DNA from: Roseibacterium elongatum DSM 19469
Lineage (GTDB): Bacteria > Pseudomonadota > Alphaproteobacteria > Rhodobacterales > Rhodobacteraceae
Reading direction: 5' to 3'
DNA length: 64,000 nucleotides
Assembly: GCF_000590925.1 (NCBI RefSeq)
Contig: NZ_CP004372.1
Span: 1,345,001-1,409,000, forward strand
The notes under the pieces were generated by a model. The model worked only from the letters and a program-made list of their open reading frames with translations. It had not been told where the DNA came from and made no database searches. Below, in pieces: positions 45,301 to 52,822 of the stretch; positions within the stretch are counted from its first letter, which is position 1, and each line of letters opens with the position of its first letter. The position numbers and the translations under genes were made by a program.

Positions 45301-45730
45301 GGGCATCGCCGCGCTCGAGGCGCCGGATGTCGACGCGGCCGCGCTCGCCCCGCTGTTGGCCGAGGCCACGGGTGTGCTGACCGATCCGGCCTTGGCGCAT
45401 GTCTTTGCGCCCGAGGCCCTGGCCGAGGTGGAACTGGTCGGCCGCAGCACCGTGTTGCAGGCGCCGATGATGGGCGTGATCGATCGGCTGATCGTGACGC
45501 CGGATCATGTGCTGGCCGTGGATTACAAGACCAACCGCGTGGTCCCCGACCGCCCCGAGGACACGCCCGAGGGCCTTTTGCGGCAAATGGGGGCGTATGA
45601 CGAGATGCTGCGCGCGATCTATCCGGACCGGCGCGTCGAGGTTGCGATCCTGTGGTCGCGGACGCGCGCGTTGATGCCGCTGCCGCACGATCTGGTGAGT
45701 GCGGCCCTGGCCCGTGCCGCGCGCGCTTGA
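42332..45730 (+). CDS. addA: double-strand break repair helicase AddA
   Basis: Helicase-nuclease subunit of AddAB. The 1132-residue UvrD-like protein has Walker A ANAGSGKTRVLTDRVA near residue 28, ILCLTYTKAAAMEM (motif Ia), DFDDLI, ILVDEAQDTSPEQW (motif II), FVVGDKKQSIYSFQGADP (motif III), VMTVHGAKGLEAPVVILPD (motif V), LLYVALTRAES (motif VI) and the nuclease motif VDYKTNRVVP near 1067. It processes broken ends to Chi-like sites and loads RecA. Last gene of the tsaE-addA operon; trxA follows after 77 bases. Confidence 0.95.
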   Translation: MTETGQMTAATEAQVIAARPDASTWLSANAGSGKTRVLTDRVARLLLDGVEPERILCLTYTKAAAMEMQNRLFKRLGAWAMAQDDALRDVLMQVGVGADRLTPDLLSEARTLFARAIEAPGGLKIQTIHSFCSSVLRRFPLEAQVSPGFTEIDERVQARLIAEILDQMADDPAAQHAIDAVVPYLSDEAGIVALARAAASKAEALSDPMGWEDICAWVGIDAGLTDEGVIAHALTGEERDICDSIWPHLDPEARNTGRLHRELRDMPWEEMTLSTLAALEDLCLSGEKTKTPFNAKGDKIGNAAMRKQMDPDALAGWVALTERMEATRPLRVGLITARRIHALHLFAAAFLPAYGRAKQARGWLDFDDLIGKTRALLNAPGVAQWVLFRLDGGIDHILVDEAQDTSPEQWDIVARLAEDFAAGEGARADVTRTIFVVGDKKQSIYSFQGADPAGFDRMRDLFSDRLRGIGQTLADRELVWSFRSAAPILDLVDAVCAGGAAPGVGEGILHRAFKADKPGRVDLWPVIPKADDPEDPDWDDPRDIVAEDHHSARLARLLADRIDAMLAEGPEIEVDGTRRPVQAGDILILVQRRSALFRKIISEIKKRDLPIAGVDRAQLTAPIAVKDLIALMRFLATPEDDLSLAAVLRSPLAGWDEDALFRLAHGRKGYLWGALRAREADWPETVAMLRDLRNQADFLRPYDLLERALVRHDGRRRLIARLGSEAEDAIDAILSQALNYERMEVPSLTGFVGWLESGEVMVKRDLAQAKGQIRVMTVHGAKGLEAPVVILPDCAQMRGRPPGVHLVTPEGGGPLVWAGVRGDMTDPVRAGQIAKSERDREEANRLLYVALTRAESWLIVAAAGPVGTAADGSWYNIVKAAMEGMGTTPLTVPGAEGEGVRLQRGDFPLRGRAGAERATRPSLPAWVAAPAPVVQRAERVITPSDLGGDKALPAEGGAGAADALRRGRLVHHLLEHLPRLPQPSWAAAAPGIAALEAPDVDAAALAPLLAEATGVLTDPALAHVFAPEALAEVELVGRSTVLQAPMMGVIDRLIVTPDHVLAVDYKTNRVVPDRPEDTPEGLLRQMGAYDEMLRAIYPDRRVEVAILWSRTRALMPLPHDLVSAALARAARA

Positions 45731-45807
45731 CCTTGCCAAGGACCGTCCATACCTTGCGTCCGCGTTAACAGACACCCCCAAGGATCCCGCTCAGGAGGGC
45801 CAAGTCA

Positions 45808-46128
45808 ATGGCAACCGTTCCCGTTACCGACGCCACTTTCGATGCCGAAGTGCGCCAGTCCGACATCCCCGTGGTCGTCGATTTCTGGGCCGAGTGGTGC
45901 GGCCCCTGCAAGCAGATCGGCCCCGCGCTGGAAGAGCTGTCGGACGAATATGACGGCAAGGTCAAGATCGTGAAGGTGAATGTGGACGAGAACCCGCAAT
46001 CGCCGATGCAGATGGGCGTGCGCGGCATTCCGGCCCTGTTCATGTTCAAGGACGGCGAGGTCGTCTCGAACAAGATCGGCGCCGCCCCCAAGGCCGCGCT
46101 GCAGAAGTGGATCGACGAGGCCGTGTAA
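45808..46128 (+). CDS. trxA: thioredoxin
   Basis: A 106-residue thioredoxin with active site [13 protein letters not shown] at residues 27-39, [18 protein letters not shown] and the conserved cis-proline in GIPALF. It is the general cytosolic disulfide reductase. AGGAGG-like sequence lies upstream of the ATG. A strong terminator follows 26 bases after the stop. Confidence 0.96.
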   Translation: MATVPVTDATFDAEVRQSDIPVVVDFWAEWCGPCKQIGPALEELSDEYDGKVKIVKVNVDENPQSPMQMGVRGIPALFMFKDGEVVSNKIGAAPKAALQKWIDEAV

Positions 46129-46153
46129 TCTGGCAGTCCGACGGATCACGTTG

Positions 46154-46187
46154 AAAAAGGGCGTCCCCACGGGGCGCCCTTTTTTGT
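46154..46187 (+). terminator. Rho-independent terminator of trxA
   Basis: GGGCGTCCCC and GGGGCGCCC arms around AC, preceded by five A and followed by six T residues, so it may work in both directions. Confidence 0.85.
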
Positions 46188-46314
46188 TGTGACATAGCCG
46201 GATTGCAGGGAAGACGGATTGTTTTTCCGCCGGAATGTGAAACCCTGCCGGCGGATGGGACGTTGCCCGAGTTGATCCCGCGTCCCCAACAGCATGCACG
46301 AGAAAGGACACGCA

Positions 46315-46695
46315 ATGGACACCGAGGACTTGGCCGGCGGAACGCTGGAGACATGGACCCCCGAAGAGGTCGAGCGCGCCTTGAAACACGGCGAGATCGT
46401 TTTGCTGGATGTGCGCACGCCCAACGAATACGTGCACGAACATATCTATGGCGCCCTGCTGCTGCCGATGCAGGATTTCGAGCCCAGTTTCGTGCCCCAT
46501 GACGAACGCCCCCTGGTGCTGCATTGCGGGTCGGGGATCCGATCCAGGATGGTCGCCGAACGCATCCTGGCCTCGGGCGTGGACAAGGTCGCCCATATGG
46601 GCAGCGGGTTCACCGGCTGGAAGGAAAGTGGCCTGGACTACATGGGCACCAACCCCGCCGATGGCGCCCCCAAGAAGATGCGCAAACAGGTCTGA
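46315..46695 (+). CDS. single-domain rhodanese-like protein
   Basis: A 126-residue rhodanese domain: WTPEEVERALKHGEIVLLDVRTPNEYVHEHIYGALLLPM is the CH2A region, and the active-site loop is LHCGSGIRSRMVAER with Cys near residue 72. It may carry sulfane sulfur or act as a sulfurtransferase; the substrate is unknown. ATG 46315 has AAAGGA at good spacing, so it is preferred to ATG 46294. Confidence 0.88.
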   Translation: MDTEDLAGGTLETWTPEEVERALKHGEIVLLDVRTPNEYVHEHIYGALLLPMQDFEPSFVPHDERPLVLHCGSGIRSRMVAERILASGVDKVAHMGSGFTGWKESGLDYMGTNPADGAPKKMRKQV

Positions 46696-46705
46696 GCCTC
46701 CGGGC

Positions 46706-46731
46706 CGCAGAATTTTCCGGAAAATTCTGCG
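46706..46731. repeat. 26-base perfect AT-rich palindrome between convergent genes
   Basis: Centre TTTTCCGGAAAA with arms reaching CGCAGAA and TTCTGCG. It lies between the rhodanese gene and the convergent hydrolase gene and may act as a bidirectional terminator or be a dispersed palindromic element. Confidence 0.6.
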
Positions 46732-46746
46732 CGCGCACCGCGCGCG

Positions 46747-47667
46747 TCATTCCCATTCCATCTGCTGGAACAGGGTTTGTGCGTTGCGACCGGCCAGGGC
46801 CTCGAACTGGTCGAGATGCTCAAAGGCGGATTGATCCACGGCGACCGCGCCCAGAATGTCGCCGCCCGCGTCGATATGGGCGCGCATCGCCGCCCGCATC
46901 GCGACGAGGTAGTCGCGGGTGTCGGCGCGGGCGGTCGCAAGCGATGTCGCGGGCCCGTGGCCGGGCACGACGATGCGCGGCTCAAGCGCTGCCATGGCGT
47001 CGAAGCTTTCGATCCAGCCGGCGCTGTCGGACACCTCGAGGATCCCCAGCAGGCGCCCCACAAAGACGATATCGCCGGCAAAGACGATGCCGGCCTCGGG
47101 CAGCCAGACGAAACTGTCGCCGGGCGTGTGGGCCGGGGCCTGGTGAAAAAGTTCGACCGACACCCCACCTTGGGTGAAGGCATAGTGCCCGGAAAAGGTC
47201 ACATCGGCCGGGGCGGGGTTCGTTCGGGCCAGCCCCGCCTCGCCCACCAGTTCCCGCAGCATGCTCAGTTGCAGCGAGGCGCGGGCCTGTTGATCGGCCA
47301 CGGCGACCTCGGACGCGATGACCTCGGCGCCCTGGGCCTGCCAATAGCCGTTCCCCATCCAACGGTGGTCTTGCCCGCCGGTGTTGATGACCGTCGTGAT
47401 GGGGTGGTCGGTCAGGCGACCGATGACCGCGTCCAGCGCCTCGGCCCCCGCCCATGTTCCACCCGGATCGATCAGGATCGCGCCGTCGGCGGTGTCGATC
47501 AGGCCGAAGGTGGCGTTGTTGCCAAGGTTATCGGCGCTCCGCTGTTCGGCCGGGCCTTCGAGGACCCAGATGCCGGGGGCGATCTGTTCGGCCTCGAGAC
47601 CCTGGGCCGAGAGCGGGGCGGCGGAGAGCGCCAGGGCAAAGGCTGCACGGATCAGATGGTTCGGCAT
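46747..47667 (-). CDS. secreted metallo-beta-lactamase-fold hydrolase with altered metal site
   Basis: A 306-residue protein with a signal peptide (residues 1-20, cut after SAQ) and the MBL fold: IWVLEGPAEQRSADNLGNNATFGLIDTADGAILIDPG and HTPGDSFVWLPEAGIVFAGDIVF, with PGHG later. The canonical HxHxDH metal motif is changed: after VINT the sequence is GGQDHRWMGN, so two histidines are missing while DH is kept. Relatives of this fold in SoxH-type/PQQ-linked groups exist. Whether this one still binds metal is uncertain. GGAGGAGG lies before the ATG. Confidence 0.8.
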   Translation of the reverse strand: MPNHLIRAAFALALSAAPLSAQGLEAEQIAPGIWVLEGPAEQRSADNLGNNATFGLIDTADGAILIDPGGTWAGAEALDAVIGRLTDHPITTVINTGGQDHRWMGNGYWQAQGAEVIASEVAVADQQARASLQLSMLRELVGEAGLARTNPAPADVTFSGHYAFTQGGVSVELFHQAPAHTPGDSFVWLPEAGIVFAGDIVFVGRLLGILEVSDSAGWIESFDAMAALEPRIVVPGHGPATSLATARADTRDYLVAMRAAMRAHIDAGGDILGAVAVDQSAFEHLDQFEALAGRNAQTLFQQMEWE

Positions 47668-47768
47668 GCACGGGGCCTCCTCCTTCCCCTTGGGCAGGCT
47701 AGGGATGTCGCGCGTGCCTGTCACCCGCCAGGATCGTGTCGCGGCTGCCGACCCTGTGCCGCAATGCG

Positions 47769-47796
47769 AAAAGGGCGCCCCGGCGGGACGCCCTTT
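47769..47796 (-). terminator. Rho-independent terminator of amtB
   Basis: Minus-strand arms GGGCGTCCC and GGGGCGCCC, loop GCC, followed by TTTT, 22 bases after the amtB stop. Confidence 0.8.
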
Positions 47797-47817
47797 CCGA
47801 TTGATGTCTGCGCGAGA

Positions 47818-49167
47818 TCAGCCTTTGGCGAACTCGGGGTAGGCTTCCATGCCCAGCTCGGCCACGTCGAGGCCCGCCATCTCGGCCTCTTCCGAGACAC
47901 GGATGCCCATGGTGGCCTTGAGGATGAACCAGAAGATCAGCGACAGCACGAAGGTGGTGCCGCAGATCGCGACGATCCCCAGAAGCTGCGTGCCGATCGC
48001 CGCGTCGCCGTAGAAGATGACGGCGATGGTGCCCCAGATCCCGGCAAAGCCGTGCACGGGGATGGCGCCGACGACATCGTCGATCTTGAGCTTGTCGAGG
48101 AAAGGGACGGTGAAGACCACGATGACACCACCGATCGCCCCGATCCACAGCGCGCCGAAGAGCGTGGGGGCCAGCGGCTCGGCTGTGATCGAGACCAGGC
48201 CGGCCAGCGCGCCGTTCAGCACCATCGTCAGGTCGGCCTTGCCATAGACCAGCTGCGTCAGGACCAGTGCGGCGACAGCACCCGAGGCCGCGGCCATGTT
48301 GGTGTTGGAGAAGATGCGCGACACGTCGGCCACGTCACCGACCGAGCCCATCGCCAGCTGCGAGCCGCCGTTGAAGCCGAACCAGCCGAGCCAAAGGATG
48401 AACATGCCAAGCGTTGCCAGCGCCAGGTTCGAGCCCGGCATCGGGTGGATCTTGCCATCCTTGCCGTACTTGCCCAGACGCGGGCCCAGCACGATGGCAC
48501 CGGCCAGAGCGGCGGCGGCACCGCAGGCGTGCACGACGGTCGACCCGGCGAAGTCCGAGAAACCGGCTTCGGACAGCCAGCCGCCGCCCCACTGCCACGA
48601 GGCCGTGAGCGGGTAGATGAAGCCGGTCAGGATCATGGTGAAGATCAGGAAGGGCCACAGCTTGATCCGTTCGGCCAGCGCACCGGAGACGATCGAGGCC
48701 GTTGCGGCACAGAACATCAGCTGGAAGATGAAGTCCGACCCGGTCGAGGCGTAGGCGGCGTCATCGGCGCCTTCGAGACCCATGTCGTTGAGGTAGACCG
48801 GCTCGAGCACGCCCCAGGACGGGAACAGACCCGAGAAGTAGCCTTCGATCGCCCAATCCCCCAGCGGGTACATCAGGTTGTAGCCGATCAGCCAATACAT
48901 GATGGCCGCCAGCGAGAAGAGGCCGACATTCTTGGTCATCTGCATGGTGACGTTCTTCGAGCGCACCAGCCCGCCTTCGAGCATGGCGAAACCCGCGGCC
49001 ATGAAGAAGACGAGGAACCCGCCGATCAGGAACAGCAGGGTGTTGAAGATCCAGACCACCTCATCGCTGATGGCAGGGGCGGCCTCGGCCTCTTGGGCAA
49101 AGCCCATGGTGGGCAGCATTGCAGCCGTGGCGACGGCGGCAAGAGGCAGGAAATACTTGGTATTCAT
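47818..49167 (-). CDS. amtB: ammonium transporter
   Basis: A 449-residue Amt-family channel with an N-terminal signal sequence (ends near MGFAQ) and about 11 membrane helices. Signatures include FFMAAGFAMLEGGLVRSKN, DFAGSTVVHACGAAAALAGAIVLGPR, WLGWFGFNGGS and the twin-histidine region IPVHGFAGIWG. It conducts ammonium under nitrogen limitation and is closed by GlnK. It starts 31 bases after glnK, the universal glnK-amtB pair. ATG 49167 begins the signal sequence. Confidence 0.95.
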   Translation of the reverse strand: MNTKYFLPLAAVATAAMLPTMGFAQEAEAAPAISDEVVWIFNTLLFLIGGFLVFFMAAGFAMLEGGLVRSKNVTMQMTKNVGLFSLAAIMYWLIGYNLMYPLGDWAIEGYFSGLFPSWGVLEPVYLNDMGLEGADDAAYASTGSDFIFQLMFCAATASIVSGALAERIKLWPFLIFTMILTGFIYPLTASWQWGGGWLSEAGFSDFAGSTVVHACGAAAALAGAIVLGPRLGKYGKDGKIHPMPGSNLALATLGMFILWLGWFGFNGGSQLAMGSVGDVADVSRIFSNTNMAAASGAVAALVLTQLVYGKADLTMVLNGALAGLVSITAEPLAPTLFGALWIGAIGGVIVVFTVPFLDKLKIDDVVGAIPVHGFAGIWGTIAVIFYGDAAIGTQLLGIVAICGTTFVLSLIFWFILKATMGIRVSEEAEMAGLDVAELGMEAYPEFAKG

Positions 49168-49198
49168 CGAGTCATGTCCTTTTCGTGAAAAGGGGCGC

Positions 49199-49537
49199 TC
49201 AGAGAGCGTCGTCATTGGTCTCGCCGGTGCGGACGCGCACGGCGCTTTCCACATCGAGAACGAAGATCTTGCCGTCACCGATCTTGTCGGTCTTGGCGGT
49301 TGTCTGGATGGTCTCGACCACCTGGTCGGCCATCGAGGCCGCCACCACGATCTCGAGTTTCACTTTCGGCACGAAGTTCACGGCATATTCGGCGCCGCGG
49401 TAGATTTCGGTGTGACCCGACTGAGAGCCGAAGCCCTTGATCTCGGTCACCATCATGCCGCGCACACCGATGGAGGTGAGCGCTTCGCGCACCTCCTCGA
49501 GCTTGAACGGCTTGATCGCTGCGATGATGAGTTTCAC
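49199..49537 (-). CDS. glnK: nitrogen regulatory protein PII (GlnK)
   Basis: A 112-residue PII protein: KLIIAAIKPFKLEEVREAL at the start, GMMVTEIKGFG, the T-loop GHTEIYRGAEYAVNFVPK with the uridylylated Tyr51, and the B-loop TAKTDKIGDGKIFV. It binds 2-oxoglutarate and ATP/ADP and gates AmtB. The GTG at 49537 gives the exact family length and has GGAAGGG upstream; the frame is open further upstream but unlike PII. First gene of the glnK-amtB operon. Confidence 0.95.
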   Translation of the reverse strand: MKLIIAAIKPFKLEEVREALTSIGVRGMMVTEIKGFGSQSGHTEIYRGAEYAVNFVPKVKLEIVVAASMADQVVETIQTTAKTDKIGDGKIFVLDVESAVRVRTGETNDDAL

Positions 49538-49649
49538 TGCTGTCACCCTTCCGGTTGCTGGTGTCCCCGCCCCCGAAGGCCGCAGGGCACGGCGTGGGGA
49601 CGTCACGGACCTCAAGACAGGCTGCGACAACGCGTAGAGCAACGAAGGG

Positions 49650-49664
49650 GTGCAGATTTTGCAC
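49650..49664. promoter_or_regulatory. inverted repeat GTGCA-N5-TGCAC upstream of glnK
   Basis: Perfect 5-base arms in the 288-base divergent region between glnK and the penicillin-binding protein gene. The half-sites are in the opposite order to the enteric NtrC site (TGCAC-N-GTGCA), so assignment to NtrC is doubtful. Confidence 0.3.
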
Positions 49665-49825
49665 AACCCAGAGGTGATTATGCAAATTTTTTGCGCAAAT
49701 CGCGCGCAGTGCCTAAGTTTTGAGCAGCACAATTATGCGGCGCCGCGGCGTCGCCTCTCCACATGCGACTCGATTTTGACTACATTCGGGCAAAATGCAG
49801 GCAGCCGCCGAAAGGCAGTTTTCAC

Positions 49826-52035
49826 ATGAGCACTTCGGGACAAGGCCGCAGGCCATCCACGCGCGGACCGCGCAAACTCGTGGCCGACCGCCGGTCGCAG
49901 CCGCAGGCCAAGCGCGCGCAGGCCCCGCGCCGCAAGGCCGGGTCGGGCGGTGGCGGTACCGCCGGCAGCCGCAAGGCGCGCCGTCGTCGCGCCGCGGCGC
50001 CACGGCCCCGCGGCCTGTTCGGCTGGATCGCCTATGGCGTCCGGTTGGTGTTTCGCATCATCTGGGGGCTGATCTGGCGCGGGGCCGTGGCGGTGATGCT
50101 GATCCTGGCCGCCGCCACGGGCTATTACTACATGCAACTGCCCGAGGAGGTCGGCGCCGTCGCGACGCCCGGGCGCGCGGATCCGTCACGATGCTGGATC
50201 GCGACGGCAATGTCTTTGCCTGGCGCGGCGAACAGTTCGGCGGGATGATTGACGCCGAAACCGTCAGCCCGCATCTAGTCAACGCCGTTGTGGCGACCGA
50301 GGATCGGCGCTTTTACCGGCATCTGGGAATTTCGCCGCGCGGCATCGCCAGCGCCATCCGCATCAACCTGAGCGAGGGGCGCGGCCCCCTGTCAGGGCAC
50401 GGCGGGTCGACCATAACGCAGCAGGTGGCCAAGCTGATGTGTCTGGGTGTGGCCTATGACCCCGAGATCTGGGCCACCGAGGCCGAGTATGAATCCGACT
50501 GCCGCGAAAACTCGCTGTGGCGCAAGATCCAGGAGGTCCCGTTCTCGCTGGCGATGGAGTTGCGCTATTCCAAGGACGAGATCCTGTCGATCTACCTCAA
50601 CCGCGCCTATCTGGGCGCCGGGGCCCGGGGGTTCGAGGCCGCCGCGCAACGCTATTTCAGCGTTTCGGCCGCCGAGGTGACCCCGCAGCAGGCCGCGATG
50701 CTGGCCGGCTTGCTGGTCGCGCCGTCCTATTACGCGCCCACGCGCAATCTGGAACGGGCGCAGGAACGCGCCAATGTCATTCTCAACCTGATGGAGGAGC
50801 AGGGCTACCTGAGCGCGGCCGAGGCCGATGCCGCGCGCGCCAACCCCGCGCGTCTGTCCCAGGCGGCCGAGCAGAATATCGGCGGGTCCTTTGCCGACTG
50901 GATCATGGCCGAGGGGCCGGATTTCCTGACGCGCGAGACCACCGAGGATGTGGTCATCCGCACCACCTTCGACCCCGAGATGCAGGCCGCCGCCGAGCGT
51001 GCGCTGCAAAACGTGTTCGAAAACCAGGTGCGCGCCGGGTCCGAGGCGCAGGCCGCCATCGTGGTGATGAGCGCCGATGGCGCGGTGCGGGCCATGGTCG
51101 GGGGCCGCGACACACAAGGGGCGGGCCTGTTCAACCGCGCAAGCCAGGCGATGCGGCAGACGGGATCGGCCTTCAAGCCCTTCGTCTATGCCACGGCGCT
51201 GGACCTGGGCTGGCGGTTCGACGACATGATCCTGGATGCGCCGCTGACCCTGAACGTGCCCGGTTCGGGGCCGTATTCGCCGACCAATTACACGGGCGAG
51301 TATTACGGCGAAGTGACGCTGACCGACGCGCTGAGGACCTCGCTGAACACGCCGGCGGTGCGGATCGCCGATGAGGTGGGCCTGGATCTGGTGCGCACCG
51401 TCGCCTCGGAATTCGGCATCGAAAGCGATCTGGCGGCGGGCCCCGCGCTGGCGCTGGGGGCCTCGGAATCGACCCTGATCGAAATGACCGGCGCCTTTGC
51501 CGGCATCCTCAACGGCGGGTCCGCCGTGCGCCCCTATGCGGTGCAGGAATTGCGCCTGCTGGGCGACGACACGCCGATGTTCGAACAACGCACCGGCATT
51601 CGCGAGCGCGTGATCTCGGAATTCGCGGCGCGGCAACTGACCTACATGATGTCCGAGGTCGTCGCCAGCGGCACGGGCCGCCGCGCGGCGCTGCCCGACC
51701 GGCCGGTCGCGGGCAAGACGGGCACCACGCAGGCGGCGCGCGATGCGTGGTTCCTGGGATTTACCGCCGATTACGTGGCGGGCGTCTGGATGGGATATGA
51801 CGACAACACCCCGTTGTCGGGCGTCACGGGCGGCGGCTTGCCGGCCGAGATCTGGCGGCAGACGATGGAAGAGATCCACCGCGATCTGCCGCCACGCCCG
51901 TTGCCGATGATCGACCCCGTGGCCGAGGCCCGCCCCGCCCCGCAGATCGTCGAGGAGCAGCCGCAGGGCCGCCGCCCCGACCTTGCCGAACAGATCCTAA
52001 TGGAGGTGCTTGGCGGGCTGTTGGGCCGAAACTGA
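49826..52035 (+). CDS. class A penicillin-binding protein: transglycosylase/transpeptidase (composite across a frameshift)
   Basis: A bifunctional peptidoglycan synthase of about 736 residues. A basic N-terminal tail (about 60 residues, rich in Arg and Lys) precedes one membrane helix (IWGLIWRGAVAVMLILAAATGYYYM). The GT51 domain has VVATEDRRFYRHLGI and GGSTITQQVAKLM. The transpeptidase has the active-site serine in TGSAFKPFVYA, the SLNTPAV motif and AGKTGTTQ. The front is in another frame: adding one base near 50165-50175 would read PEEVGAVVDARARGSVTMLDRDG. ATG 49826 starts the basic tail. It is divergent from glnK. Confidence 0.9.
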
Positions 52036-52143
52036 GGCCCCGGCCAGGCGCCGCAGGGCAATCGGCCCTTCCTCGGGCTTCCCGCAAGGGGAAGCCGCTC
52101 GGTCGGGCCGCTCGGCGCAAGGGCGCCTCGGGGGCCCGCCCCG

Positions 52144-52770
52144 TCACATGGCGCGCAAGTCGCGGGTCAGCGCATCGATATCGCCGCGGCGGGCCTCGAG
52201 CATGGAGCCGATTTCCGTCCGTTCCGAGATCATCAGGTTCACGCCTTCGATGATCAGGTTGAAGAACCGCGGGCTGCCCGACCCGTCCGAAACGAACCAG
52301 CGCAGGTCGTAGGGGGCATAGCCGGGCTGATCCACGACCGAGATGACCTCGATGAAACTGCGCACCGGGCGCGAGCCGGTGACGGTGATCTGCGAGCCGA
52401 TGAATTCGCGGAAACGGCGGCCGTACTTGTTCGAGATGTAGATCTCGAAGGCTTCGGAAAAGGCGCGCAACTGGGCGCTGCTGGCGGTGCGCGCCGGCGG
52501 CCCGAGCACCGAGCGCGCGATCACGGGCACGTCCCCGTAATTCCGAAAGATGGTGCGAAAGTCGCGCAGCATGGCCCCTTCGCTGCGGCCGGAATTGATG
52601 ATGCGCATCACATCGGCCACCGCGCGCGTTACCAAGGCCTCGGCCTGCGGCCCCGACTGGGCCAGGGCCGGACGAGGCGCGCCGAGGGCCGGCACGACCG
52701 CGACAAGGCTTGCCGCCCCCAATCGGGTCAGGGCGCGGCGGCGATCTGGGCGCAGGGCAGTGCGGGGCAT
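52144..52770 (-). CDS. mlaC: phospholipid-binding periplasmic protein MlaC (Ttg2D family)
   Basis: A 208-residue exported protein with a Tat-like signal (RRRALTRLGAASLVAVVPAL) cut near residue 38. Mature marks are TRAVADVMRIINS, FRTIFRNYGDVPVIARSVLG, SAQLRAFSEAFEIYISNKYGRRF and the LIIEGVNLMISER end, typical of MlaC. It ferries phospholipids between the outer-membrane MlaA complex and the inner-membrane MlaFEDB complex. mlaA lies upstream in the same operon; a hexanucleotide repeat sits between them, just before the AAGGA ribosome site. Confidence 0.88.
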   Translation of the reverse strand: MPRTALRPDRRRALTRLGAASLVAVVPALGAPRPALAQSGPQAEALVTRAVADVMRIINSGRSEGAMLRDFRTIFRNYGDVPVIARSVLGPPARTASSAQLRAFSEAFEIYISNKYGRRFREFIGSQITVTGSRPVRSFIEVISVVDQPGYAPYDLRWFVSDGSGSPRFFNLIIEGVNLMISERTEIGSMLEARRGDIDALTRDLRAM

Positions 52771-52783
52771 TCTCGGCAATCCT

Positions 52784-52811
52784 TGGGTCTGGGTCTGGGT
52801 CTGGGTCTGGG
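52784..52811. repeat. hexanucleotide tandem repeat, 4.7 copies of TGGGTC
   Basis: Four exact TGGGTC units (52784-52807) plus TGGG. Read on the minus strand it lies between the mlaA stop and the ribosome site of mlaC, so copy number would change that spacing. Confidence 0.8.
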
Positions 52812-52822
52812 GCGATGGGCGG

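Noticed and set aside
46777..49188. An 803-codon plus-strand open frame over the hydrolase and amtB
   Set aside because: Shadow of two well-supported minus-strand genes; translation is rich in Arg, Gly and His with no motif.
49640..49760. Sigma-54 promoter or canonical NtrC site for glnK
   Set aside because: No GG-N10-GC pair with correct spacing was found, and the dyad present has reversed half-sites.
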